A stretch of 64,000 bases of DNA from Tomocerus qinae (GCA_020055645.1 CM034546.1:114564375-114628374); one strand, 5' to 3'; numbered from the stretch's first letter, positions 25,801-38,900 are shown. Numbers and translations: made by a program. The notes: generated from the sequence alone by a model not told the origin.

Positions 25801-28597
25801 ATACGTAGATAAATAAGATAAAATCCCACTCGATACTCGATTCACCTTCTACTACCAACAACAAATAGAGTCTGTTTGCAATGGAAAGGCTTTGAGTGTT
25901 AGTCATGCTTGAATGCACTTACTACAAGTAGCAATTCACATTTTATGAAATTGGTTAGATTGGTATGCACAGGACGTTATCTGTAATGTAAGCCACATAC
26001 AGATGCAAAAGGTTCCTGGGCATGCAATGCCGGGAGAGATAGCTGAATAGATAGCAACCCTTTGATTCCCCTATCTAATATCGACTCTCTTCCACTTGGC
26101 TAGTTTTTATCGGATTTCGACATATATTTAGTTATCCTGTAAGGATACTACTCCAGTTCATTCTTTTTTTACCAACAACTCTATAGAGATGTGCAAAAAA
26201 AAATTTCATCAGATAGAATAGAAAGGCTGGACGAAATTCTTTAGAGAGACAGAATCCACAAGTATTTAATGACATGCCATTTATCTCCAGATGACTTTTA
26301 CTCTGATTGATTGTAATAGAAGAGCCAGGTCAATCCACCTTCAAACTATTACTAACTAATTTAGACAAGAGATCGTTTTTTTCATTATTTTCCTAGACTC
26401 ATTTAATTGCTCACTAAGGCTTAGACGATTAGATACTGGACAACTTTTGTTTTATGCTTTTGTTAACTTTTCTCGGGAAACTGCGATGCTCTCTAAGTGC
26501 TTACGTACACTCTCTCTCACTAGTTTGTGATTGTTTTGATATAAATAGGAGAATAACTCCTATAGACGATGACGAAAGCACTATATATTCAACTGACACA
26601 CTTTTATTGTACCTAGTAGTAGTAATTCTATTTCCTGCGGATGAAACAACTTTCCCTGAAGTATACCTATAATGGTGAATTACTCAGAACACAACAATCG
26701 TATATAAAAGCGAGGAAAACAATTAGAGTTTTCAATAAATTACAATGTTCCACAGACAAAATGAAGTTAATGAGGAATAACGTAAAACCTGATTGGGATA
26801 ACTTCTCGAACATTTTCGACGATGTAGACGAAATCTGAGCTGCGATAAACCAACACAGAACAAACATGTCCAAAATATCTACAGTCTTTTACGATGAGTC
26901 ATTCTCACTTGGTGAGTTTCAAATGCCCGACGCAGGAATTACTTTTATCTCTATAGGTTGAAAGAATCCAATATAATGAAAACGTGAGGTAAACGTAAAT
27001 GTTGAAATTTTAAAATATTCATTGAAAATGAAATATTCTTTACTGTCTGCTGGCTACGTACTTTATGGGAGCAAAACGAAAAACAGCAGTCGTTTCAATT
27101 CTTAAGAGAACCAGACAAAATGCATCCATAACATGTCTTCTTGCTAAAACGACGAGTTGGGTAATCTATTTATAACTTTGGCTTTTTATCCCATCCTGCT
27201 CTTCCTTGCCCTCACTTCTCTAACAAACCATTGCTACTCTGCTCCCACGGAAAATCTACTTAAGACAGAAATTCTAAGAAGATGTGCTTCGTTACGCCAT
27301 ATGTCTCCGTATATAATTACATCTACTAGTTCCTCCATGGCTTCGGGATATCTTATTAGACCTTCTTTACCATTTACAATCTCTCAAAGAAATTCTACAC
27401 ACAAAATTAACAAGGTTTAAAAGAGCAGTCTAAAAAGATCAAATAAAATCAGAAAGACTCACAACCGCAGTTTCATTACTGAACTAAAAAGATATTATGT
27501 GAGGAAAGACACATTACATCTCATCACATTAGAATCTACTACAGTGCGAACTAAATACCTTTCCCTTTCATTTCATCTCTTTACTATCGTTTTTATTTCT
27601 CAGAAAGACCTCCATGCCAGTCCACAATGCACTCAAATTCAATTTCCAGATCCTATTGCTTCCCAGAAATTTGCTACACTTCTATGTAAACGGTATTACT
27701 ACAGCCTAGTGCATAGTGCATATTATATTTTTAAATTATTTCCATTACGTAATTCCAAATTAGTTTGCAGTCTGATCTTACCTATAAATACTACTGAAAG
27801 ATAAGCTATTCAACCCTGTCTTCATATTATTTCCGTATATCGAATCGTAATACACTGTTATCCAGTGTATGTACATAAGTGACTGCATAGAAAATCAAAT
27901 CATTTTCTACTTTGAACATATTAGTATTGAAAAATGTAGAGTTAGTCAGACTTCAACCTATGGTTTTGTACAATGTAATATTATTTCCTGAAGTTTTGGA
28001 AAAACAAAGCGTTAAAACGAACAAAATTACAATTTAATTTCCACAAATCATCATGTATGTTTGATCAATAGCTGAAACTATTTTTTTTAATGATTGTAAG
28101 TATGTTTAGAATTTTGAACGTATTAATTTAGTGAATATATAAACTAACCTTATGTTGAATGTTATTTAGGTGGCATATCGCAGTATCCAAGGATGATGTC
28201 ATCACAAAGCACAAACACCTTCACACACGAAATTCTTATTACATAGTCTTCAATTCCCAATGGTTGGAGTCAGAAGAGTATTAGCAGAATGGAAATGAAA
28301 TCGTCATTGTCACAAAGGAGCACAAAGGGATTTGGCATGAAAAAATTGGTAAAATTGGAAATAGTTTAAGATTGCAGAAAGTGAAGTACATTTACAATTG
28401 GCAATAGTATAGGGAATAAAGTAGGGTGCATAGGATTGCACAGTTCACTCTGTACGGGATTCTTTCGTTTCGGGCTGCGTCGTTCGGTCGGGATCGATTT
28501 CGGAGTTCGGGTGCGGGCGGAGAAACTCAAGAAACGACTTTTTGCTTGCACCCTTTTCTCCAGGATCCGTGGCGCCCGTCGCAGCCACTGCCACCAT
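16874..28597 (-). CDS. RUN-domain protein of the RUSC1/RUSC2 (iporin) family, without SH3
   Basis: Exons, in transcript order: 28597-28456, 23596-23302, 21076-20854, 20305-18649, 18326-18072, 17977-17872 and 17783-16874. Phases match at every junction, giving about 1,195 residues. The RUN domain spans the last three exons: LTDGVAGAVSQIQ, VLESLCPALYSLLSDGL, TVWRVVEASIQYG, FNAFVCGLL, LRNLGSWLTFL, and PPFQFQLDIFHE at the end. This order matches RUSC proteins, adaptors linked to Rab1 and AP-4 in vesicle traffic. The upstream 800 residues are mostly Ser/Asn/Arg-rich and disordered, with one ordered-looking stretch near DLSHVKDWPSLNFLLPTEV. The roughly 210-residue tail after RUN is Ser/Lys/Arg-rich and stops at GTGYKR, with no SH3 domain. 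Two donors are GTCAGT and two are GTACAC/GTACAG. The first exon (start context CGTAAGCATGG, in-frame TAG upstream) is joined by phase only and is the least certain part. Confidence 0.85.
18327..18648 (-). other. Intron of the RUSC-like gene
   Basis: This intron has donor GTCAGT and acceptor TGTGTGCAG on the minus strand. It splits the serine codon between EKQ and LTDGVAG. Nothing else is visible in it. Confidence 0.8.
18650..20305 (-). other. Long disordered-region exon of the RUSC-like gene
   Basis: This single exon of about 1,657 bases (last base at 18649) encodes 552 residues of low-complexity, Ser/Asn/Thr-rich sequence. It includes a patch of basic and proline residues (VPRRGRPMSC) and GGAAAAARI near its end. 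Reading upstream of 20305 remains open to 20359, but the acceptor TTGAACAG and the phase match to the exon ending at 20854 favour a start at 20305. Confidence 0.75.
21077..23301 (-). other. Intron of the RUSC-like gene
   Basis: This is a 2.2-kb intron with donor GTACAC and a T-rich acceptor ending GTTTGTGAG. An open stretch at 21291-21473 (minus) cannot be joined in phase from the upstream exon by any AG acceptor I tried, so I leave it out. Confidence 0.65.
23597..28455 (-). other. Large first intron of the RUSC-like gene
   Basis: This is 4.9 kb of AT-rich sequence between the proposed first coding exon and the exon starting at 23596 (acceptor TTCCAG). The short ORFs inside have no recognisable domains. 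An additional small exon could be hidden here, since only phase supports the direct join. Confidence 0.5.
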
Positions 28598-30759
28598 GCT
28601 TACGTCTTCTGAGTCAAAACAGTTACTTACATCACTTGCACACTTGTTCTTCTACGACGTCTGTACTTTTCCTAATCTGACCCAACAGCTTAAGCCTCCA
28701 GCTCAAATCCAATGCTTATTGCTCCTCTAACAATATCTCCAGAATCAAATGGAAAATTAGTTGCTTTCCTCGCTCTTTTGTGCAGTGAGGCGGTATGCAG
28801 CGGCAGAAACCTTAAACCAATTTATTGATTTTCCCTTTACCCTGCATCCGAATCGACTGACGTACTCCGATTGACGTTCTTTCTAACAAATTCTACTCCC
28901 AACTAATTAATAGGTGCTTTATGAATTTTGCACCTCATTAATTTCCAGACATTTTTTCGTTTGAAAGTTTCGAAACCAATGTCTTACTATTTTCTATAGT
29001 TTATAGAACTTCTGAACCAAAGATAATCTAACGTGAATAAGAATAACCAAAAAATTAGTAAACCATGAAATTGTTGAGAAAGTGCGTAAATTATACAAAT
29101 TTCAGATTTCTAAATAATTTCCAGAAAAAAACAAAATTTGATAACCATCTGTAGTAGAATATATAGTAATTCGCACTTCTTCGTGAAAAATTTCTAATCA
29201 TGGTTTTATTATGACTATGACACTCTGCATTTAATGACAAAGCGGTAATTCGAGCTTGAAGATACAATTTGGATATAATTTATCTTATATTATGACGTGT
29301 GTGATTACTACAGATGTATTTATCATTAGGACGTAAAGAAGTAGACAGGGTAGAGTTTTTGATTTTGTTATTTTATTTAAAACCCTTCGGCCAAAACACT
29401 GACAATGAAGAAATGAATATCACAAAATCACATGTATAGGTGAGACAGGTAAAAATAACTGGGAATTCTAAAACAACATCAAAGTACGTTCGTATAAATG
29501 TACTGAAAGATTAATCTCTGGGAAGTACTAAATAGATAAGTACATCTTTGTGTAGTTAAAGTAAGACTTAAATAAATTTCCAACCCGTTTATGTCCATTT
29601 AGAGGTACAGTAACATTTCTTAAGTAATCCCACGGCATTGTTCGAGATCCAGTGACTGCACGATAAAGATTATAAATAAATACTCTTGTCAGCTATTAAC
29701 TGTTGGTTAAATTATAGAAATTAGAGTGCAATTCACTTGAAAGGTAATTTGGAGGAACCGAGAGAGTTTTACGAATTGTACTAGAGAGACTATAATTATG
29801 TACAGATGATCTACTATATCTAACAAGACATGGACAGAACTTGGGATTTACTCTTTTTTGGCAGGAATCATTAATAATTCACGTACTTTCCATTTCCGAT
29901 AAATTGATGAGACAGAGAAGGATAGAGAGACGAACTGAAAAGTGTCAATAACTTTCATATTCGGAACGCTTATGTCTGTTGAGTGCAGAGTAATTAGAAA
30001 AGAGGACCATTTTGGCATGTGCTGATAAAAGTACGTTCTCATATTTTTTCATTTTGGCAGGATCGTGTGCAGAAGTTGTCCATTATTTTTATCACTCTCT
30101 AAGACTAGACTACCTAGTAGGCTTGTCTCCACCTAAACTAATATTAGTTACCAGATTATCATAGTGAAGTGCAATAATTAGTATATATTCGTATAATATA
30201 TGCATGTGTATGTAGTATTAGAGTGTACTGGTTTTCTTAGTAGTATGTAATGCAATGTAAATGTAATCCTCCACTCCCTACAACAACTATTTGTATACCT
30301 ACAATATTCATCTTTGGTAACAAGCTTGATCTTCCTCCTACTCACTCCAGTATTTTGTATGTCTTTCCTCTAATTTGGCTCCAGTGTACATTTCTATTGT
30401 TTCGCAAATCAAATTGTAATGAAATGAAAACATTCGAGTCACAGTCCAGCAATTGTATGAAAATTCAAGGTGTATTTTCTTAACTTGTCTAATTGGGATT
30501 CAAAACAACTCTATAGATTTTTAGATTATCTTGAATTATCAATGACTAGGATAGTACAATTTAGGCAGACTAGTTTTAGATAACCATAAGTTAGGAAACC
30601 AAAGCTCGTGGACTACTGTACTTTCTGATTTCACTCAGTGCTTTGCAAAAAGTCTAAAAATGTTTTCCATCTATTACAGTTTTACATTACAGTTTTAATA
30701 TAATTTGCCAATGCATGCTTTTCGTAGTTGTTCCACATGCACATTGAGGTATACATCTT
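28598..30759. other. Spacer between the RUSC-like gene and the small membrane-protein gene
   Basis: This stretch is AT-rich and holds the presumed 5' UTR and promoter of the RUSC-like gene just above 28597, plus the 3' end of the next gene. ATTAAA on the minus strand at 30699-30694, about 60 bases past that gene's stop, is a plausible polyadenylation signal. I see no other gene. Confidence 0.5.
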
Positions 30760-32292
30760 TTAGAATCGTTCTTTTTGAGGAGTGTTGGACCCCGAGGTCT
30801 GTTCTGAGTCCGAAGAGTCGCACGCTTCGTCTATTCCGGCCTCTCCATCGTCACCTCCGATTGCATTTGTCGCTCCCACTTTCAGGTCTTCCGTCTGCTC
30901 CTTTCTCACTTGCCAATAAAACCATCTGTCAAAACCCACAAGTTAGAATTACCAAATCATTCATCCACATCTAATACATATTCCTAGTAATAAATTCTTT
31001 TGAAAGATACATTTATTACTGCCATGTATCATTTCAAAGAGAATCATCATTGAAACAAGTAGGGAGGAGGAATGGGGAATGCAACGATGCAAATGATCGT
31101 AAATAATAATTTTAATTTCTTCTTATGCACTCATAAAGCAATTGGATGATCAACGAAGTCCAAAGAGGATTTCCTGTTCTCGTGTTTCAATTATGGTAAC
31201 CACATTCTGGATGTGGGTAGCATAAGGCTATTGCGTACTATATACATACAGGGTTATATTTAAGGACAGATGCAGTTGGTAGCAGGAAATCATTGATTAG
31301 AGAGACTGTATCAAATCCAATTGTATTGAGTAGCATATAAATTTCCTTTCTGTTGCGGTTGAATATTAATAAAGTGCATATGTATGTCATTGATAAGAGA
31401 TCTACTAGTATAAGAGCCTTATTACGCAGTATATTTTAATTTCGAGTGATCTCTGTATGAAAGACATAAAATAGAGCAAACAATATGCTTGCATGTTGTG
31501 TTTACAGAATCTAAACAGAGTGTTATATGGTAGTTGTTGAGTGGGATCTCAACTGGAGAGTTTTCTCGAGGGCTGTAAATAGATCAAGAGCCTTTGAACA
31601 TTCTAAAGGATTACAGATATATAGTTAGAGTAAGAGTCCCTATAATATCAGTACAGTGATATCCAATGTAATATCAGTCTCATATATCTTCACCTTCGTT
31701 TTCGTTTATTTACTAACAAATTTATATCACATTACTAGAGATTGCAATGTTGCTGGTAGTTTTTTGTGGTTGACCCCTTTAGACATAGATCCGCAGTAGG
31801 TCCTGATGTTGAGTTGTATACTAGAGCGGAGGTGAGGTGGTTTGGTTTACTTTCCACGGATTGCATCGTAGTTTACAGTTAGCAATCTTTGGTTTAAGTC
31901 TGATTCGGTAATACATATAGTGCACTAGCGACAATGTATATTTTGGGAAAAGTGTACTTAGAAAGTTTATATCAGGGAGAAAGTATATTTATAGATGTAA
32001 ACTGTAGAGAGGGGTGTAAATTGTGGAGGTAGCACTTTATAAGTGGATAGGGACTGAGTGAGTGACTTAATAGTGAAGAGAAGAGCACACCTGGAGTGCT
32101 TTTGGTTTTCTTTAGAGTATTCTCTTGTGAATGAGGATATCAGATGGCAGGAGGTTCCGGGATGCAAATGGATATAAATAAATATGTAAATAATTAGTAT
32201 AAATAAAATACTTACGCAAAAATGAGAAGAACTGGAACGGTGATGGCAGCAGAGACGAGGAAAAAGGCACCCGGGAAGGATGTGAGCGTCAT
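30760..32292 (-). CDS. 80-residue single-pass membrane protein, two exons
   Basis: Exon 1 is 32292-32216, with donor GTAAGT. Exon 2 is 30925-30760, with acceptor TTTTGACAG. The phase joins cleanly (gc|a). The protein begins MTLTSFPGAFFLVSAAITV and continues through one hydrophobic helix of about 20 residues. The helix ends at an aromatic/basic boundary (AWFYWQVRKEQ), followed by an acidic, Ser-rich tail (DSSDSEQTSGSNTPQKERF). Topology is probably N-out with a cytoplasmic tail. The plan (helix, W/Y-rich boundary, acidic SS/TP-rich tail) resembles small integral membrane proteins such as SMIM13, but the match is architectural only and I do not assign a family. It could also be the last helix of a longer transporter. 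An initiator cluster just upstream favours a true first exon. The flanking coding GC content stands out from the AT-rich surroundings. Confidence 0.7.
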
Positions 32293-32305
32293 GGCGTAAA
32301 AGAAA

Positions 32306-32350
32306 TCGGACTGACTGACTGAATGGACTGGGATCGAGAGGAATGACTGA
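32306..32350 (-). promoter_or_regulatory. Initiator cluster of the small membrane-protein gene
   Basis: Read on the minus strand, this segment holds three overlapping TCAGT units (TTCAGTCAGTCAGTCC) and another TCAGTCA further up. They lie within about 50 bases of the ATG at 32292. TCAGT is the arthropod initiator core, so transcription probably starts here and leaves a very short 5' UTR. A GC-rich segment of about 200 bases lies just upstream. Confidence 0.5.
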
Positions 32351-35300
32351 CTCTCCCACTCCGAAGAAAGAATTCGCTTTATGTCACCGAATTTATTTTG
32401 ACTTTCACTTTATGCTTATAGATTTAGCTGTGCGGTGTGTTGGCTATGTGCGGGGTTGCTGGAGCTGGAGACTGAGAGATCAGGATGGAGGATGGTGGCC
32501 GAGATCTCTCCTCTCCTCGCTGGAAGATGCATGCGCCGTTACTGGATCTGCGGAGATCTCTTTCTAATACGGGATGCTGTGCATGTACCGCCGCTCTTCA
32601 TCATATCCGACCAGAGGCCTTATTTACCCTAAGCCACTCTTTCTCTCTCTCTTTTATTTATACTTCCCTAATGCGATCCTAGCATAACCATTTACACGCT
32701 TCCATCTCCCACCAACAATTCTCCCAACAATAATATCATTACAATCCTCTCGCTAATAGTGCGTCAATATAAAGAATACCTTTCCCACTTCCGCTCCTCT
32801 ACATTCACCTCAGAAATACTTGGTGTGAAAATGGATCCCGTCCCGTAGCGTCTTCTTATATACTTCCTCACACACTGCTACATGATATCAATATATATGA
32901 ATCTACCTACACATATAATAACTGAAGTAGAACACCGAATCAATAAAAGATATGAAATAATCCTCCATGAGCAAATCAAATCTGCAGGCGAATTATTATC
33001 TTCAGATAGGCCATTCTTCCTTTCGACCTTATAACAAAAACTTTTCTTTGCTACTATGTTTAATATATAGATCTTCAAGATATACAAACTGTAAATTGTA
33101 TCAGTAAGTACATAAAATCATTATATCCACTTGCACTTGTTCTCATAGTGTAAGTCTTTATTTATTGGTAGTAGTGCATGGAAGGAGTAATCATATTAAG
33201 TTCAGATGGATACTTTCTCCATTTGAAGGACAAATACACTGTAATAATCAAGCTTTGGATCAATAGGATGTGGCTTTACCTTTCTTCTCCTAACAACCAC
33301 CTTTATTCAATGTAGCAGATGATTCTGGCTTTATGATTAGAAAATTCATGCTGCGACGTAGAACAAGAAAAGATACAAGAGATGGTAAATAGTAATGAAC
33401 TACAGAGGAGTTGAGACTTGGAGACGTGATTTCTAATTTACGGTGACATTGAGTTTTCTTTAGGGAATCGATTAATATTTTCTCAAGCACACACTACGAA
33501 ACTCTTACTCGCATACTAATGGACAGAGTAACTAAGGTTAGTTGCTCCTTCAAATCTTTGCCTTTTGCCAACTCCCTAAATAATAACTGAGCTTTCTGGA
33601 TTATACAATCCTAGTCTATATAGGTACATAGATATGAAAATTCATTTTCTCCCTGTCTTAATGTTAGCACTGCATATTTAATCCTTGGGCATAATGAACA
33701 CATCCTAATTTCTAGAAGTCCCCCTTCTCCCCATAATTAAATTGCTTTTGTATATCATTACTAACAATGTCAACTGAGCGTTTTGGTAATTCATCCGACT
33801 ACAACTACTTATGCGGAAAATAACTGAATTAAAACATAGTTTAGAAATCCATTTACGCGATAGGCATAGCGTCTTGAGAAAATACAATATAGTATCTTGG
33901 TGGAATATTTCGGAGAAGGCGACAGTTTAACCGGGCGTTCTGCAGAGAGTATTGTATAATCCTACATATAAGTGTAGAAGCTTAGGCGAAGAATGTTTTT
34001 ATTCGGAGCAAGTTGCCAGAAGACGGGAGAATATGGCTACAAACATTATTATTAAAAAATAACTCACGCTTCAAAATTCCTAGAGTTAATCTGTAGACGT
34101 AGTAGTCAGCAGAGTTTTTCAACGCTCTTACTGATTTTACTGATGCGAGATATTTGTCAGTAAACTGTAGGTAGGTATTGTATTTGTTTTATCCGGTTCT
34201 TTGCTTTTGTTGATGAAAGTAGTGAGTTTGTCCTAGCGGCTGAAAGAGAGTAGTATGCGTCAAAAGCGGAGAAGTGTAGTGAAGGCGGATCATCAAAAAG
34301 AGAAGACGAGGGCCAAGTTACATTCTTGCATGAAATATTAATAGGTTACATTGGTTTTTAGGAGAACTAAGCTGGGATCCCATTATGCTGTATTACTAAA
34401 GCTGAAGTTGAAGAGTCGTATAAACTTTAGGGCTTATTATGTTCAGTGGGTTGTCTTCTACGCTGCACTACATCCTACTCTGCACTTGTTCTCTATAACA
34501 AGTCGCTCTTCTATGTGGATTCAACTGTAAATGCTACTTTTGGCCTGTCTGCCCTACTAAGAACAGTGTACACAGCGGTTAGTCAATTATTGACTCAATA
34601 GTCACAAACTCTAGCAAACTAGTAGAGAAAAACTGCTGCCCAGAACTTAGAATTTCACTCCAGTCCTACAGTACCCGTCTCAATATAAGACTATCACATT
34701 TCTCCCCTATCAACACCAACAAACTTCTCGAACCCTATCGCTTCTAGATTTTAACAGTTCTGAGGATTGCATTGTGCTTTACTACTCTACTTAATATGTT
34801 CAGATGTAGAAAACCAAAGACCAAAGTAAAGAGTATACCTACTTGGATAAAATGTTTCTTCCCAACTTTCCGCACTAACTTTCCACAGAATTGTCTTCTA
34901 CATTCCAAATACATAATCTCTAGGTAGATCTCCACTTCTCATTAGATCAATAGTTCATTAACTCCTTTAATCTCTCATTTATTATTTACCCAAGTGCTAC
35001 CAAAGATTTTAAATCCTCTTCAAAATCACACAAGTGCAAGGGCCATCCATGTAGGCATTAATAACTACTTTTACCCTTATACCTAATGCTTTAACAAACA
35101 CTAATTAATTGTTTTCGCTAATAGTAGTTCAATTCATTGGACTCTATCCAATTAAATTAGCATTTGAGGCATTTGAGGCAACACATAATTGTATCAGAGA
35201 CCACGGAATGTTCCTTCAGTTTATTTAGACTATGGTACTTGTTAATTCGTCTTTTTTAGAAGTAGGAAAGCCTAACCTGCGGGTTTCTTTGCTAATTCAC

Positions 35301-35687
35301 TTTTATTTAATATCCGTAATCTGGGATGTCGTGTGCAACTACAACTTGAGATGAGATATGTGCAATCATGCTTGACGAATTTTTGACATAATCTTAGAAA
35401 TGAATGCATCATCGTGATGTTGAGCAAAAAGATCATTGAAGTTGGATAATTGGTTAAGCTTGAGGGCAGCTTTTATGGGCTCAATACCTGTGTAAAGCTA
35501 ACTGCTTACCACTCGTCCGCCGGATCTGAGAGTTAAGAACGTCTGTACATGGATTTAAAATAAACCATGTCCAATGGATGTAAAAAAGTAGCGGTGATAA
35601 CCAGAGGGTTTGCCACGTTAAATGATGTTATATTGCATTTTTTCAATGACCTTTGACCCAGATGACTTGACATTGATTTGACCTAAC
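32351..35687. other. Upstream flank and gene-poor sequence
   Basis: A GC-rich stretch at about 32430-32610 lies upstream of the small membrane-protein gene and may be part of its promoter. Beyond it the sequence is AT-rich with short ORFs in both directions and no domain signature. Near 33.93-34.07 kb and 34.23-34.33 kb, purine-rich stretches stay open for 35-45 codons, but neither has a start and a convincing splice pair. Confidence 0.45.
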
Positions 35688-35908
35688 AAATAACCTTTCG
35701 AACGAGCTATCTCATGACGTTCTACAATGTCGATAACTAAAGTTACACCAATTTTTAGTCTGTGTACCACGCCCACAGGCAGGGGGTGTGTCCGATGTTA
35801 ACCACATTCAAACTTTAACGAATAACCTTTCGAACGATCTATCTCATGACGTTCTTTTACACCAATTTTTAGTCTTTGAACCACGCCCACAGGCAGGGGG
35901 TGTGTCCT
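35688..35908 (+). repeat. Two direct copies of a roughly 90-105 bp unit with a GC-rich hairpin
   Basis: Copy 1 is 35688-35792 and copy 2 is 35821-35908. Both begin AATAACCTTTCGAACGA, continue ATCTCATGACGTTCT, contain ACACCAATTTTTAGTCT, and end CCACGCCCACAGGCAGGG then GGTGTGTCC. Copy 1 carries about 17 extra bases after ACGTTCT. The last segment can fold on itself (CACGCCC against GGGTGTG, with one G-T pair). The flanks (35.6-36.1 kb) also differ in texture from the rest, including CCCGGTTCGGTTCGCCCGAA. A fragment of a dispersed transposable element is the simplest reading. Confidence 0.75.
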
Positions 35909-38900
35909 AGAAATAATTAAAAAATACACTTACATTTACTCGAAAGCACTAAATACAGAGACACTAATTGCAATAAATAAATCCATAGTGTTGGATACAC
36001 ACGAAATGTCAGCTGAATAATTCACATCCATAAACACTGGCCCGGTTCGGTTCGCCCGAATATATTTCTACGGAGAGAAAGATAGATACGTTTACGGTTA
36101 CGTGAAAATTACGTGGAATTTGGAAATTGTGAAGACTTGCAATACTTAATAATAAAGAAGAAAATTTTGAAGACTTAATAAATACGGGCTATACTCTAAT
36201 TCTGAATAATATACTCAAAGTCTATGTTCAAGTTACCCCACTATTAATTTAAGTCTTATATACTCAATTGCAAAATATTGTCCATTTTAAATCTAAAGTA
36301 TAGCATATTGAGAGTATAAATATTGTTTTCTCAGTCATGCTATGTTTAAAGGCTCAAATTGTTTAAAGATCATCAAATACATGGGACAATAATTGAAGAC
36401 AAGACATTTTCGACAAAAAAATGTCATTTTCTTTCACTGCATAACTATAGGTAAATATTGTCTAACTAGATTATTATCTTCCTTTTGCCTACAATTAGTA
36501 AAAGTAAAAAATAAAGTAAAATATAAGAAAGGATTGATATTTAGTTCAATTCATCGTGGGTATGCATGCTCACATGACGCAAGCAAGAACATAATTAAGG
36601 ACGAAGAAATAGGAATCCACCTACTTTTTGAAAGCAAAACAAGTTGTCTAATGTAAATATTTTGTCAATTAGGATGGAACTGCTTTTAAAATTCTGATGG
36701 TTGTTGTTATATGTGAGAAGGAATGACGGCATGATGATCAGTGGGATGGATGATGATGGTTTGGTTGTTTGTGGAATTCGTCAAGGACTAGTAATTTGAA
36801 AGACAAACCATGGAGCTATAGTTAAATTCAGATTGAGAGACAACGGAGAAAGATTGAATGAGAAAGAAGACATCGTTGCACTGTGTGCTCCATTTAGAGT
36901 TGTATTGTCCGTATTCTTGGATCTCCCCTTTCTCCTTGGCTCTAATTGTAATTGCTTACATTGAGTAACAGTAACACTAATAGTAATAATAATAAAGAGT
37001 AATCACTGGTACATCTACGACCGACTGCCATTAGAGGTAATTGTTAAATAACTGCTGTGAATTCTTATGAGGGGGATTCTCAGAATTCTGGTTGGTGATG
37101 AATAATGGGCAAAAGCTTTTTGATGTTTAAATATAACATAGTAGTATCTTCAGAGTAGGTAGGTAGTTGCCTTATCTGCGTAGAACAACTATACACAATT
37201 ATCTATACCAAAAAGTTATACAAGTTATGGTGCCACCGCCAGAGATTAAAATTTACGTGGAATGGGGACTGTAATGTAATGCACCTTAGCGTAGCGATGA
37301 CTTTCTTTGCTCAACTTTTGGTCTGTACAAAAGTGCACTTCCTAGGTAGGTACTATTTGTGTAAGGATGTGGTGTATTACGAACGAAGGAAATTACAAAG
37401 GAAAAAGTAAAACTCTAGGGAATAGGGAAGGAACTCATCCTTTTTTCATATCTTTCTAATTTAACTAAGGCACACAGTACAGATAACACGTATTATTACT
37501 TATTTCATTCAAGTTGCATACTACTCATTTGCGATCTACCTAAGTCATCTCGACTCATGCTGCATAAATATAAAGATCTACATAATAGTACCATGATTGA
37601 AGATATGTAGTACATCCATGTAATATTCACATGTATGTAATAGGCTTTCCTACTTCAACCTTACAAAGGATTTAAAGGTAACTACTGAGAAAGCATACGC
37701 ATAACTTCTTTTCACAGGAAAATTAATGAGTAGTTACTACTTTCCTTGTCTTTGATTGCTCAGCCGCCTAAAATACTCTTTTATTACTACTCTTGTAACT
37801 CCTTGCTAAGCATAAATAGCTTTCACTAGAAACTTCATGCCACCTTTTTACAATACTTTTTTTCTATATACGGAAACTAAAATTACAAAGAAAAAAAAGA
37901 ATTCAACCAAGTATACATAATGTAATGAAAAATTAATGTTAATTAATTTTGGTAACTCGTTAATAAAAAAGTTGATTTGTAATAGAGGAATCAATGGGCA
38001 TGAGAAGAGATAAAAGACCTTATTGCCTCATGACAGTTGGGGACAGGACAGATGCAAACAGTTTTGAGATGTATTGTCGTCCTTGTAGATAGATATCGAA
38101 ATAAAAGAAAGAATCGTTTGGAAAAGAGGAATTTGTAGTTGAAAAGTTTCACGGATACACAACTAGCCGTAAAATATATCATAGTCACAATATTTGTTCA
38201 AGTTAAGTAAGTTGAAGAGGTAGCTGAGTGTAGAAGGAAACGCCAAGAGGAGAAAAGAATGGAAAGTTGACTTGTTCTCGCAGTCAGTTCAGTTCAACTC
38301 CGTTTGTTATCACATCAGTAAGAAAGTATCGAGATGGAAAAGTTTTTTCTCTCTTTTCACACGTATATTTATTTTCAGAAGGAGTTTCCTTCACAAAGGA
38401 TCCCTTATTCCGCAAAACATTTATATAAATGTACACACTTAAAATCTCTATATATACTCCGGCCCAACAGTTGCAGATACGTATCGGGATAGCCTATATA
38501 TCAAGTAGAGACGATGAATGTACTTTTAGGGTATACAGAAAAGTATACTTAAGCATAGGACTTAATTTCATAAGTTGGTGTGCATATAAGAGTGAGTGTC
38601 TAAATAGGTAGTGTTATGTTATGGTGTAATGCATAAGCTGGTAGCAATAAGACATGGGAGGGAGAAGGGAAAGCAAGTCAAGTGGTTGCTCAAGGAGAAT
38701 ACGTATTATCAGTGAAAAGTAAATCTGCGTAAATCACATATCTCCTTCCCTTTTCCATCTACAATTTATCCATAAAACTGAATTTTCCTTTTAGTGGAGG
38801 AGCGAGGAGATTAGAGCCAATCTTAGCTTGAGTTTCGCCAGTGAAAGCAATTTCCATATTGATGTAAAGCAATTAGTTACAACATAATAGAATTGGCAGT

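Noticed and set aside
28426-28680. 84-codon plus ORF across the GC-rich island
   Set aside because: The composition and splice phase favour the minus-strand first exon of the RUSC-like gene; the plus ORF has no splice partner.
30705-30974. 89-codon plus ORF
   Set aside because: It is antisense to the second exon of the small membrane-protein gene, which has a matching first exon.
34234-34340. Lys/Arg-rich plus-strand frame (MRQKRRSVVKADHQKEK)
   Set aside because: The strand is purine-rich, so stops are rare; there is no splice support and no domain.
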